Source of the DNA: an uncultured Phocaeicola sp.
GTDB lineage: Bacteria; Bacteroidota; Bacteroidia; Bacteroidales; Bacteroidaceae
Direction: 5' to 3'
NCBI GenBank assembly: GCA_948956705.1
Contig: CARCZS010000027.1
Span: 1-39,963 of the forward strand
DNA length: 39,963 nucleotides
The notes beneath the pieces are model-generated. The model was given only the letters and a program-made list of their open reading frames with translations, searched no databases and was not told the DNA's origin. The stretch's first letter is position 1, and each line of letters begins with the position of its first letter. Shown here one piece after another: positions 8,180 through 15,207 of this stretch. The translations under genes and the position numbers were made by a program.

Positions 8180-8412
8180 ATCCTTCAAAAGCTTCAGCCT
8201 GCTCGCAAATGCCCTGCCCATCGGTATTCCGGCTGAAGGATTGGGCTTGGGAATTCTTCAGCAGGAGATTGGAATCCTTCAGCCGGATTGGTATTCTTCC
8301 GATTCTTGGGGAATTGGTTTTCCTGAAGGATATTTTCCGGCTGAAACATTTCACAATGCATATCCTTCAGCCGGAATGCCGATGGGCAGGGCGTTTGCGG
8401 AATGGCTGAAAG
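8180..8412. repeat. Array of CTTCAGCCGG motifs in both orientations, with a 37-bp inverted repeat
   Basis: Nine versions of ATCCTTCAGCCGGA or its reverse complement occur at 8180, 8191, 8226, 8252, 8273, 8321, 8335, 8362 and 8404. The outer ones form a long inverted repeat: 8205-8241 against 8362-8398 matches at 35 of 37 positions. The 120 bp between hold four more motif copies that could pair among themselves. Open frames cross this DNA on both strands, but their peptides only mirror the repeats. There is no transposase or target-site evidence, and I do not recognise a named element. Confidence 0.8.
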
Positions 8413-8488
8413 ATCTGAAGTAAAAATAAGGCGTTTCGGCATGTAGATACCGTTATGGAAAAAACAACAGGTCAAATTTTAAAAAGCT

Positions 8489-8562
8489 CTTGTTCTTTCA
8501 ATGAAAACGTCCTGTTCTTTTTTTTAAAGACCTTGTTCTTTTCTGAAAAGAACAGGACGTTT
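8489..8562. repeat. TTGTTCTTT direct repeats closed by a perfect 17-bp inverted repeat
   Basis: Three direct copies of (C)CTTGTTCTTT-like sequence start near 8488, 8510 and 8531. AAACGTCCTGTTCTTTT (8505-8521) is repeated inverted without mismatch at 8546-8562, with a 24-base spacer. As RNA this would be a stable hairpin on either strand. There is no adjoining T-tract after the 3' arm on the plus strand. Confidence 0.75.
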
Positions 8563-8566
8563 GAGA

Positions 8567-8647
8567 GGTTAGTAACGTACATGCCGGAAGGTTAGTAACG
8601 TGTCACCCCATACGTTACTAATGTGTGGGGTGTAAGGTTAGTAATGT
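8567..8647. repeat. GGTTAGTAACGT repeats with an internal dyad
   Basis: GGTTAGTAACGT occurs at 8567-8578 and 8590-8601, and a one-base variant at 8636-8647. The inverted form ACGTTACTAA is at 8612-8621, enclosed by CACCCCA (8604-8610) and TGGGGTG (8626-8632). Spacing of the direct copies is 23 and 46 bp, that is one and two units, so this looks like a four-unit array with one unit flipped. It could be a protein-binding array or a decayed repeat. Confidence 0.7.
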
Positions 8648-8757
8648 TACAGGTGAAAGATTATATATCCTACAAGCAATACATATAATGGATGTTTGTG
8701 ATTGCCTCGCATCTATTTTGCAGATGAGCCATGAAGTGACCCTCTCCATAAAATAAA

Positions 8758-8796
8758 ATTGGAGGAAAACAAGTCCGTCTTCCTCCAATGGTTTTT
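8758..8796. terminator. Bidirectional hairpin terminator after the helicase gene
   Basis: ATTGGAGGAA (8758-8767) and TTCCTCCAAT (8780-8789) form a perfect 10-bp stem with a 12-base loop. GGTTTTTA follows on the plus strand. On the minus strand the stem is followed by TTTTATTTTAT. It lies 26 bp after the helicase stop, its likely main client. Confidence 0.75.
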
Positions 8797-8814
8797 AGAT
8801 ATCATCTCTTCCGT

Positions 8815-10092
8815 CTATTCTTTTGGGGTGTTTCTTCTATTATTGGCATTGGGCTTGCCCGTACCGTTCTTTTTCCCCTTATAATTGCCTTGTTTTCTGG
8901 AGCCGCCACCTTTGTGATTGCTACGACCGGCGCCACTTCGCGGGTTGTATTCGGGCGCTTCTCCCAATTCCTCGGGAACCGGGATTTTATAGATGTTCCT
9001 ACCCAGGAAATTTTCAATAGCTTTGAATTGGGTCTGCTCTTTCTCACTGACAAAAGTAATGGCGCAACCATCATGGTTGGCACGAGCTGTACGGCCGATG
9101 CGGTGTACATAATCCTCGCTGTCATGTGGAACATCGTAGTTGATTACCAAACGAATATCGTCAATGTCTATTCCTCGCGAAACAATATCGGTAGCAATCA
9201 GAATATTGATTCTGCCACTTTTAAATTCACGCATAATCTGTTCCCGTTGGGACTGCTCCAAGTCTGAGTGCATTTCACCTACGTTCAGTTTCATCCGCTT
9301 GAATGCTTGTGTCACCTCCTTTACTTTCAATTTGGAAGAGGCAAAGATAATGACACGTTCGGGTGTTTGATCCTGGAAAAGGGATTGAATAATTCCCAAT
9401 TTCTGGCGTTCATAACAGATATAAGCCGTTTGGATAATCTTTTCCGCAGGTTTTGAAACCGCTAATTTTATTTCTACCGGATTGTTTAAGATCGTTTTTG
9501 CCAATTGTTGTATTTTAGCCGGCATAGTGGCCGAGAACATGATGGTCTGACGTTCTTTCGGCAGATATTTCACTATTTGCATAATGTCATCCGAGAATCC
9601 CATATCCAGCATACGGTCCGCTTCATCAAGAATAAAGAAAGAAACTTTAGACAAGTCTACGTAACCTAGGCTGAGATGACTTATCAGACGTCCCGGAGTA
9701 GCAATGACTACATCGGCCCCCAAAGTTAAACCTTTCTTTTCTTGCTCGAAGCGCACACCATCGTTTCCTCCGTAAACAGCCACGCTGGATGCCGGTAGAA
9801 AATAAGAGAAACCTTCCATTTGCTGGTCTATCTGTTGCGCTAATTCGCGTGTGGGTGACATGATCACACAATTGATGGCATCTTCCGGATATCCGCCTTT
9901 GCTTAATTGATTAAGAACGGGCAAAAGGTATGCGGCAGTCTTGCCGGTTCCGGTCTGTGCCACTCCGATCAAATCTTTTCCTTCAAGAATGACCGGTATG
10001 GTATGTTCTTGTACAGGAGTGCATTCTTCAAATCTCATGGCATCTAATGCCTGAAGCACCCCTTCTTCTAAATTTAGTTCTGAAAATTTCAT
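8815..10092 (-). CDS. DEAD-box ATP-dependent RNA helicase (RhlE-like)
   Basis: The product has 425 residues with the full DEAD-box core: Q motif (FEECTPVQ, Gln28), Walker A AQTGTGKT (45-52), PTRELAQQ (80-87), TPGR, DEAD at 156-159, SAT at 187-189, and HRIGRTAR in domain 2. The last ~45 residues are a basic, Gly/Asn/Lys-rich tail without fixed structure, typical of RhlE-type helicases that bind structured RNA non-specifically. The likely role is ribosome assembly or cold adaptation; the exact substrate cannot be told. It starts 20 bp after serB on the same strand and probably shares its promoter. Confidence 0.92.
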   Translation of the reverse strand: MKFSELNLEEGVLQALDAMRFEECTPVQEHTIPVILEGKDLIGVAQTGTGKTAAYLLPVLNQLSKGGYPEDAINCVIMSPTRELAQQIDQQMEGFSYFLPASSVAVYGGNDGVRFEQEKKGLTLGADVVIATPGRLISHLSLGYVDLSKVSFFILDEADRMLDMGFSDDIMQIVKYLPKERQTIMFSATMPAKIQQLAKTILNNPVEIKLAVSKPAEKIIQTAYICYERQKLGIIQSLFQDQTPERVIIFASSKLKVKEVTQAFKRMKLNVGEMHSDLEQSQREQIMREFKSGRINILIATDIVSRGIDIDDIRLVINYDVPHDSEDYVHRIGRTARANHDGCAITFVSEKEQTQFKAIENFLGRNIYKIPVPEELGEAPEYNPRSGAGRSNHKGGGSRKQGNYKGKKNGTGKPNANNRRNTPKE

Positions 10093-10112
10093 ATATATAG
10101 TTACTTCTTTCT

Positions 10113-11345
10113 TTAGAGTTTGCCGCGTTCTTCCAGGTAAGAGTCCTTGAAGCCCAGGAAATAGAGGACGCCGTCCAATCCGATCGTATTAATGGACTGT
10201 TGTGCGTTAGCCACTACTTTGGGTTTTGCATGGAATGCTATACCCAAACCGGCTTCGGACAACATGGGCAAGTCATTCGTTCCGTCTCCTACAGCAATAG
10301 TTTGTGCTATGTCCACACGTTCTACTTGAGCGATCAGTTTCAGCAGTTCGGCTTTACGTTTTCCGTCAACTACATCTCCCAGATATCTTCCGGTTAATTT
10401 GCCATTTACTATTTCCAGTTCATTGGCATATACGTAATCTATGCCGAATTTATCTTTCAGATAATTGCCGAAATAGGTGAATCCACCGGATAGGATGGCT
10501 ATTTTGTAACCATATCTTTTCAACACGAACATCAGACGTTCCACACCTTCGGTGATGGGAAGGTTTTCTGCGATTTCTTTCATTACGCTTTCATCCAGTC
10601 CTTTCAGCAAAGCCACCCGTTCTGTGAAGCTTTCTATGAAATCAATTTCTCCACGCATGGCGCGTTCTGTGATTTCTCGTACTTGGTCACCCACACCGGC
10701 GCGTTCGGCTAATTCATCTATACACTCTGTCTGTATCAATGTGGAATCCATATCAAAACAAATCAAGCGTCGCATACGCCGGTACATATTGTCCAGCTGG
10801 AAAGAAAAGTCCATTTCCAGGTCACTGCTCAGTTTCATTAACGCCTGTTGCATCTCTTCCCTTTGGCGGGGGGTGCCACGGACGGAGAATTCGATACAAG
10901 CCCGTACATTCGCTTTTCGTTCATCCAATGGAATACGCCCTGTAAGACGTTTGATAGCATCAATATTCAAACCTTGTTCCGCCAATATTCCTGTGACTGC
11001 CGCGATTTGTTTGGCTGTCAGCTTGCGTCCCAGTAAAGTCAGGATGTACCGGTTCTTGCCTTGCATGTTTACCCATTCCTCATATTCTTCCACAGTAACG
11101 GGATAGAAACGGATATTGATGCCTAATGCGGAAGCTTTAAATAGCAACTCTTTCATGATATTCCCTGAATCTTTTTCCTGGCTTTTGAATAAAATGCCTA
11201 ATGACAGGGTGCTATGAATATCGGCCTGGCCAATATCCAAAATGGTAACATCATATTTTGACAAAATTTCCGTAATGGAAGCGGTTAATCCCGGCCGGTC
11301 AAGACCGGTAATTCTGATTAAAATAAGTTCAGTATTATTATTCAT
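10113..11345 (-). CDS. serB: Phosphoserine phosphatase with N-terminal ACT domains
   Basis: This performs the last step of serine synthesis, O-phosphoserine to serine. Two ACT-type regulatory domains occupy about residues 7-85 (TGLDRPGLTASI) and 98-180. The HAD catalytic domain follows: motif I CFDMDSTL with nucleophile Asp198 and acid Asp200, motif II LSGGFTYF (285-292), and motif IV GDGTND (353-358). At 410 residues it is longer than E. coli SerB because of the ACT region. The ACT domains suggest feedback by serine or a related ligand, which is family-based inference. It is the first gene of a transcript with the helicase. Confidence 0.93.
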   Translation of the reverse strand: MNNNTELILIRITGLDRPGLTASITEILSKYDVTILDIGQADIHSTLSLGILFKSQEKDSGNIMKELLFKASALGINIRFYPVTVEEYEEWVNMQGKNRYILTLLGRKLTAKQIAAVTGILAEQGLNIDAIKRLTGRIPLDERKANVRACIEFSVRGTPRQREEMQQALMKLSSDLEMDFSFQLDNMYRRMRRLICFDMDSTLIQTECIDELAERAGVGDQVREITERAMRGEIDFIESFTERVALLKGLDESVMKEIAENLPITEGVERLMFVLKRYGYKIAILSGGFTYFGNYLKDKFGIDYVYANELEIVNGKLTGRYLGDVVDGKRKAELLKLIAQVERVDIAQTIAVGDGTNDLPMLSEAGLGIAFHAKPKVVANAQQSINTIGLDGVLYFLGFKDSYLEERGKL

Positions 11346-11371
11346 ACTTTGTGGTTGCTATTTACAGATTG

Positions 11372-11379
11372 CAAAAGTA
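11372..11379 (-). promoter_or_regulatory. -7 box of serB
   Basis: The minus strand reads TACTTTTG, a full match to TAnnTTTG, 26 bp before the serB ATG. No -33 TTTG is evident at the usual spacing. Confidence 0.5.
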
Positions 11380-11476
11380 CGTAAATAAATCCTTATCAGC
11401 TATATTTTCTGCATTCTTTTTTCTCGATGAAAAGGACGATTTTATGCTATATAACATATTTTTTGAGAAAAAATCT

Positions 11477-11506
11477 TGGAGTTAATTTCAAAACTCCTTA
11501 CCTTTG
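11477..11506 (+). promoter_or_regulatory. Promoter of the thioredoxin-like gene
   Basis: The -7 box TACCTTTG is at 11499-11506. A partial -33 box (TTG at 11477-11479) stands 19 bp upstream. Transcription should start near 11513, about 105 bases before the ATG at 11618. Confidence 0.6.
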
Positions 11507-11511
11507 CCGCA

Positions 11512-11617
11512 GATTTCCAATTTAAATGGTATTGATTATCAGTACTAAAGATAATGTTCCGGGTGGAAATCACTGTTTAAGGGCAGTCTCGGATAGTATT
11601 AACTAAGATCGAATTAC
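11512..11617 (+). promoter_or_regulatory. Long structured 5' leader of the thioredoxin-like gene
   Basis: The predicted 5' end, GATTTCCA (11512-11519), is complementary to TGGAAATC (11564-11571), enclosing an AT-rich loop. A second small hairpin, ACTG/CAGT, follows at about 11572-11587. I do not recognise a known riboswitch or leader family. It may affect translation or mRNA stability. Confidence 0.35.
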
Positions 11618-12112
11618 ATGATTAAAAATGTAAAGTGGATTTTTGTTGTATTAATTATTAGTTCCTTGATTTCATTCTCTTTTGTAGGGAAAAACACGCC
11701 GACAGAAGGCTTGACCATAGGAGACAAGGCTCCTACATTTACTATCTGTGGCGAAAAGCAGTTGATTGACTTGAAGGATTTAAGAGGTAAATATGTACTG
11801 CTAAGTTTTTGGGCCAGCTATGATGCTTTGTCAAGGATGCAGAATGCTACTTTGAATCATGCCGTCGCGCAGGCCGACAATGTAGAAATGGTTTCCGTTT
11901 CATTTGATGAATACAAGTCGATATTTAACGAGACCATTAAAAAAGACCAGATTTCAACTTCTAATTGTTTTGTGGAATTGGCTGGTGTTTCATCGGATCT
12001 ATATCAGACTTATCGCTTGAAAAGAGGCTTTAAGAACTTTTTGTTAGATGAAAATGGTGTTATCGTTGCCAAGGATGTCACCGTATCCGAACTCTCTTCT
12101 TATTTGAATTGA
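11618..12112 (+). CDS. Secreted TlpA/AhpC-type thioredoxin-fold protein lacking the CXXC motif
   Basis: The product has 164 residues. A basic start followed by a hydrophobic segment (about 7-24) looks like a signal peptide or membrane anchor. The rest aligns with TlpA/redoxin folds: GDKAPTF, then LKDLRGKYVLLSFWAS, and a C-terminal NFLLDENGVIVAKDV. Where family members have WCPPC or similar, this protein has WASYDALSRM, so both redox cysteines are missing. Only Cys43 and Cys110 remain elsewhere. It probably cannot act as a disulfide reductase and may have a binding or structural role. It stands alone between its own promoter and a terminator at 12155. Confidence 0.8.
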   Translation: MIKNVKWIFVVLIISSLISFSFVGKNTPTEGLTIGDKAPTFTICGEKQLIDLKDLRGKYVLLSFWASYDALSRMQNATLNHAVAQADNVEMVSVSFDEYKSIFNETIKKDQISTSNCFVELAGVSSDLYQTYRLKRGFKNFLLDENGVIVAKDVTVSELSSYLN

Positions 12113-12154
12113 GAGAACATTTCCGAAAGGAAGAAAAATACAACAAAAATAATT

Positions 12155-12189
12155 ACCGTGGATTCTCAATGGAATCTGCGGTTTTTTTT
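12155..12189 (+). terminator. Rho-independent terminator after the thioredoxin-like gene
   Basis: ACCGTGGATTC pairs with GGAATCTGCGGT across a short loop (two central mismatches). Eight T residues follow. It lies about 40 bp after the stop at 12112. Confidence 0.8.
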
Positions 12190-12270
12190 GCTATATGGTA
12201 TTTTATTGACTTACATCATTTACCATTCACGATCAAATGCCTACCTTTACAGCGGATAAATAAAAAGATT

Positions 12271-12891
12271 ATGAAACAGATTAAGAATATTGTGTTTGAT
12301 TTCGGCGGGGTTGTCATTGGCCTTGATCGTGAACAGGCTGTAAAGGCATTTGAGCGGATAGGAGTGAGGGAAGCGGACAGTTTATTAGGGAAATACCACC
12401 AGCAGGGGATTTTTCAGGAAGTAGAAAATGGAAACATAGACGCTGAGACTTTTCGCTGTGAGTTGAGTAAAATCTGCGGGAAAGAATTGACTTATCAAGA
12501 CGTGGAAAATGGGTGGAAAGGATTTGTTACGGACGTGCCGCAATATAAATTGGATTACCTGAATGAACTTCGTAAGAAGTACAAGGTATATATATTGAGC
12601 AACACCAATCCTTATGTGATGGGATGGGCGAGGAGCAATGCATTTACTTCTGCGGGAAAGCCATTGGACGCTTATGTTGACAAGATTTATACTTCCTACG
12701 AAGCCGGTTCCACCAAGCCGGATCCTGGCATCTTTAACTATATGATCAAAGATAGTAAACTGAATCCGGCTGAAACAATATTTGTAGATGACGGTGCGGC
12801 CAATATTGTTATTGGTAAAGAACTGGGCTTTATTACGATGCAACCGGAGAACGGCGAGGATTGGCGTCAAAAACTAGAAAAGCTCCTATGA
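12271..12891 (+). CDS. HAD family hydrolase (YihX-like phosphatase)
   Basis: The product has 206 residues and all HAD motifs: I, VFDFGGVV with the nucleophile Asp9; II, LSNTN; III, KPDPGIF; IV, FVDDGAAN. A helical cap sits between I and II. The FDFGGVV form, lacking the usual second Asp, is typical of the YihX/epoxide-hydrolase N-domain branch; YihX of E. coli dephosphorylates glucose-1-phosphate. The substrate here is unknown. I chose the ATG at 12271 because the frame upstream runs through the preceding terminator. Its TGA sits in the loop of a hairpin shared with the convergent permease gene. Confidence 0.85.
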   Translation: MKQIKNIVFDFGGVVIGLDREQAVKAFERIGVREADSLLGKYHQQGIFQEVENGNIDAETFRCELSKICGKELTYQDVENGWKGFVTDVPQYKLDYLNELRKKYKVYILSNTNPYVMGWARSNAFTSAGKPLDAYVDKIYTSYEAGSTKPDPGIFNYMIKDSKLNPAETIFVDDGAANIVIGKELGFITMQPENGEDWRQKLEKLL

Positions 12892-12907
12892 TTATTTAGG
12901 AGCTTTT
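12878..12907. terminator. Shared bidirectional terminator containing both stop codons
   Basis: AAAAGCTCCTA (12878-12888) and TAGGAGCTTTT (12897-12907) form a perfect 11-bp stem around an 8-base loop. The loop, TGATTATT, contains the HAD gene's TGA (12889-12891) and the complement of the permease gene's TAA (12892-12894). Each gene's last codons make up one arm, and the A/T ends supply the T-tract in each direction. Confidence 0.8.
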
Positions 12908-14064
12908 CTGTATAAATAGATAGCAATAAATGTGTAAAGTATATTAGGAATCCATACCGCTATAATAGGAGGGGTGTTTCCGTTGACAGCAAAGGTTGCT
13001 GACACTGTTTGGAACAAAATGTATGAAAAACTAAGTGCTAACCCTACTCCTAAATGCAGTCCCATTCCTCCTTTCATTTTTCTGGATGATAAGGAAACAC
13101 CAATGGTTGTCAAGATAAAAGCGGCAAAAGACATGGCTATACGTTGGTAATATTCAATTTCAAATTCCTTTATGTTGGCGAACCCACGTCTTTTCTGCTT
13201 GTCTATATATTCTTTCAGTTCAGGGCTTGTCATGGTTTGTTGCTGCCCTTTCATAATCAGAAAATCTTGAGGCTCCATTTTAATGATCGTATCCAAACGG
13301 TCACCCCGAGTGATTTTCTCACGCATACCTTCCATCTCACGTATCATATAGTTCTTGATTGTCCATTTGTGTACAGATGCTGTATCATAAGTGACACTTC
13401 GGGCAGTAAGGTGGGCAACCAGTTTCTTGTCATCAAACTTGTCTAAAGAGAAACGGTATCCCGTTTTATTATAATTTTCATAACGTTCTATGTAGGCAAT
13501 GACCCCGCTGTCTACTTCCAGTTGCACATTCCGCACATATTCCTGCTTCTTTTTTTTCTTATAACGGTCCTCAAAATCCAAACGGGTTACATTTCCCTTA
13601 GGTATGACGTATGCTCCCAGTCCGAAAGTAACAACGGAAATGATTGCGGCCGAAATCATATAGGGCCGCATCATTCGTTTAAAACTCATTCCGGTGGAGA
13701 ACATGGCAATGATTTCCGAGTTTTCTGCCAGCTTGGAAGTAAAGAAGATAACAGCGATAAAGACAAACAAGGGGCTGAACAGATTGGAGAAGTAGGGGAT
13801 GAAGTTCATGTAATAATCAAATACAATCGCTTTCAGCGGAGCTTTGTTATTGATGAACCTGTCTATATTTTCGTTCACATCAAATACTACTGCAATGGAG
13901 ATAATCAATGCAATAGCGAAAAAGTAGGTTCCCAGAAACTTCTTAATGATATATATGTCCAGTCTTTTCACCCATTTATCCAGTTTCAGCCAACTGATAT
14001 TCGGCTTCCACCATTTTTTATCCTTTGGGGATGAATCTGTGTTTGTCTTGAACCAATTCTTCAT
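12892..14064 (-). CDS. LptF/LptG family permease (lipopolysaccharide export)
   Basis: The product has 390 residues. After a hydrophilic N-terminus, RLDIYIIKKFLGTYFFAIAL begins the first helix (about 35-60), as in LptF/LptG (YjgP/YjgQ). Further helices lie near 95-115 and 140-160. A periplasmic beta-jellyroll region follows (about 165-290), then three C-terminal helices (about 310-385). Such proteins pair with LptB to extract LPS from the inner membrane. Whether it is LptF or LptG cannot be settled here. It follows tgt by 10 bp and is the last gene of the lon-tgt transcript. Confidence 0.88.
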   Translation of the reverse strand: MKNWFKTNTDSSPKDKKWWKPNISWLKLDKWVKRLDIYIIKKFLGTYFFAIALIISIAVVFDVNENIDRFINNKAPLKAIVFDYYMNFIPYFSNLFSPLFVFIAVIFFTSKLAENSEIIAMFSTGMSFKRMMRPYMISAAIISVVTFGLGAYVIPKGNVTRLDFEDRYKKKKKQEYVRNVQLEVDSGVIAYIERYENYNKTGYRFSLDKFDDKKLVAHLTARSVTYDTASVHKWTIKNYMIREMEGMREKITRGDRLDTIIKMEPQDFLIMKGQQQTMTSPELKEYIDKQKRRGFANIKEFEIEYYQRIAMSFAAFILTTIGVSLSSRKMKGGMGLHLGVGLALSFSYILFQTVSATFAVNGNTPPIIAVWIPNILYTFIAIYLYRKAPK

Positions 14065-14074
14065 TTCTAGTAAT

Positions 14075-15205
14075 TTATAATCTTGTAGATAAGCGTTTTA
14101 CCATCATTGGTTTCCACGTAGAGAAATCTCCTGCAATGATGTGTTTACGGGCCTCGCCTGCTAGCCACAGATAGAATGCCAGGTTGTGGATAGAAGCGAT
14201 TTGCATGGCCAGCAGTTCTTGTGCGTGGAACAGATGGCGCAAGTAAGCACGGCTGTACATGGTATCTACATACGATGCTCCTTCGGCCTCGATAGGAGAA
14301 TAATCATCCTCCCATTTCTTGTTGCGCATGTTCATTATGCCGTTTTTAGTGAACAACATTCCATTGCGTCCGTTCCGGGTCGGCATTACACAATCAAACA
14401 TATCTACACCGCGTTCTATACCCTCCAGTATATTTACCGGTGTACCGACTCCCATCAGATAGCGGGGCTTGTCTTTGGGTAAGATTTCATTGACAACCTC
14501 TATCATTTCGTACATTTTCTCGGTTGGCTCACCTACGGCCAGGCCACCGATGGCATTTCCGTCAGCTCCCTTGGAGGCAATATATTCCGCTGATTGTTTG
14601 CGTAAGTCGGGATAGACACAGCCTTGTACTATGGGAAATAATGACTGTTGATAACCATATTTGGGATCGGTTTCGTTGAAATGCTTTATGCAACGGTCCA
14701 GCCAACGATGGGTAAGCTGCATTGATTTTTTTGCGTATTCATAATCTGCGGTTCCCGGAGTACATTCGTCAAAAGCCATCATGATATCTGCACCGATAGT
14801 CCGTTCTATGTCCATCACCCGTTCAGGAGTGAACAGGTGTTTCGAACCGTCTATATGTGAGCGAAATTCCACACCTTCTTCTCTCATTTTGCGGATACCT
14901 GATAAAGAGAATACCTGAAAACCACCACTATCAGTCAGCATAGGACGGTCAAAGCCGTTGAATTTATGCAGACCTCCGGCACGTTCTATTATATCCAGTC
15001 CCGGTCGTAAATACAGGTGGTAAGTGTTGCCCAGGATTATCTGTGCTTTAATGTCCTCTTTCAACTCATGTAAATGCACGCCCTTCACCGTTCCCAATGT
15101 GCCTACAGGCATAAAGATGGGGGTTTCTATTTGCCCGTGGTCAGTTGTTATCAATCCGGCACGGGCATTCGATTTGGGGTCTGTATATTGTAAGTCAAAA
15201 GTCAT
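14075..15205 (-). CDS. tgt: tRNA-guanine transglycosylase without the usual zinc-site cysteines
   Basis: This exchanges G34 in GUN-anticodon tRNAs for a queuosine precursor. It has 376 residues. Catalytic residues are present: Asp92 in TDSGGFQ and the nucleophile Asp271 in FDCVMPTRNGR. DEC (Cys148) and GGLAVGE match the substrate pocket of preQ1-using bacterial enzymes. The C-terminal zinc site CxCxxC is replaced: the aligned positions are Gly309, Ser311 and Asp314, just before YSRAYLRHL, while the histidine (His340, SIHNL) remains. I believe this is common in Bacteroidetes Tgt, but that is from memory. It lies 2 bp after lon and 10 bp before the LptF/G gene. Confidence 0.92.
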   Translation of the reverse strand: MTFDLQYTDPKSNARAGLITTDHGQIETPIFMPVGTLGTVKGVHLHELKEDIKAQIILGNTYHLYLRPGLDIIERAGGLHKFNGFDRPMLTDSGGFQVFSLSGIRKMREEGVEFRSHIDGSKHLFTPERVMDIERTIGADIMMAFDECTPGTADYEYAKKSMQLTHRWLDRCIKHFNETDPKYGYQQSLFPIVQGCVYPDLRKQSAEYIASKGADGNAIGGLAVGEPTEKMYEMIEVVNEILPKDKPRYLMGVGTPVNILEGIERGVDMFDCVMPTRNGRNGMLFTKNGIMNMRNKKWEDDYSPIEAEGASYVDTMYSRAYLRHLFHAQELLAMQIASIHNLAFYLWLAGEARKHIIAGDFSTWKPMMVKRLSTRL

Positions 15206-15207
15206 AT

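Noticed and set aside
8040..8475. Open frames on both strands across the CTTCAGCCGG array (plus 8040-8423, minus 8194-8475)
   Set aside because: The peptides simply translate the repeated DNA, overlap each other, and have no plausible start context.
8567..8647. CRISPR-like appearance of the GGTTAGTAACGT repeats
   Set aside because: The repeats are only 12 bp, the spacing is too short, one unit is inverted, and there are no cas genes.
10552..11106. 184-codon frame antisense to serB
   Set aside because: It is a mirror of the coding frame with a low-complexity Ser/Arg composition and no promoter.
12109..12270. Upstream extension of the HAD gene
   Set aside because: It would translate through the rho-independent terminator at 12155-12189. 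The HAD fold begins at the ATG at 12271.
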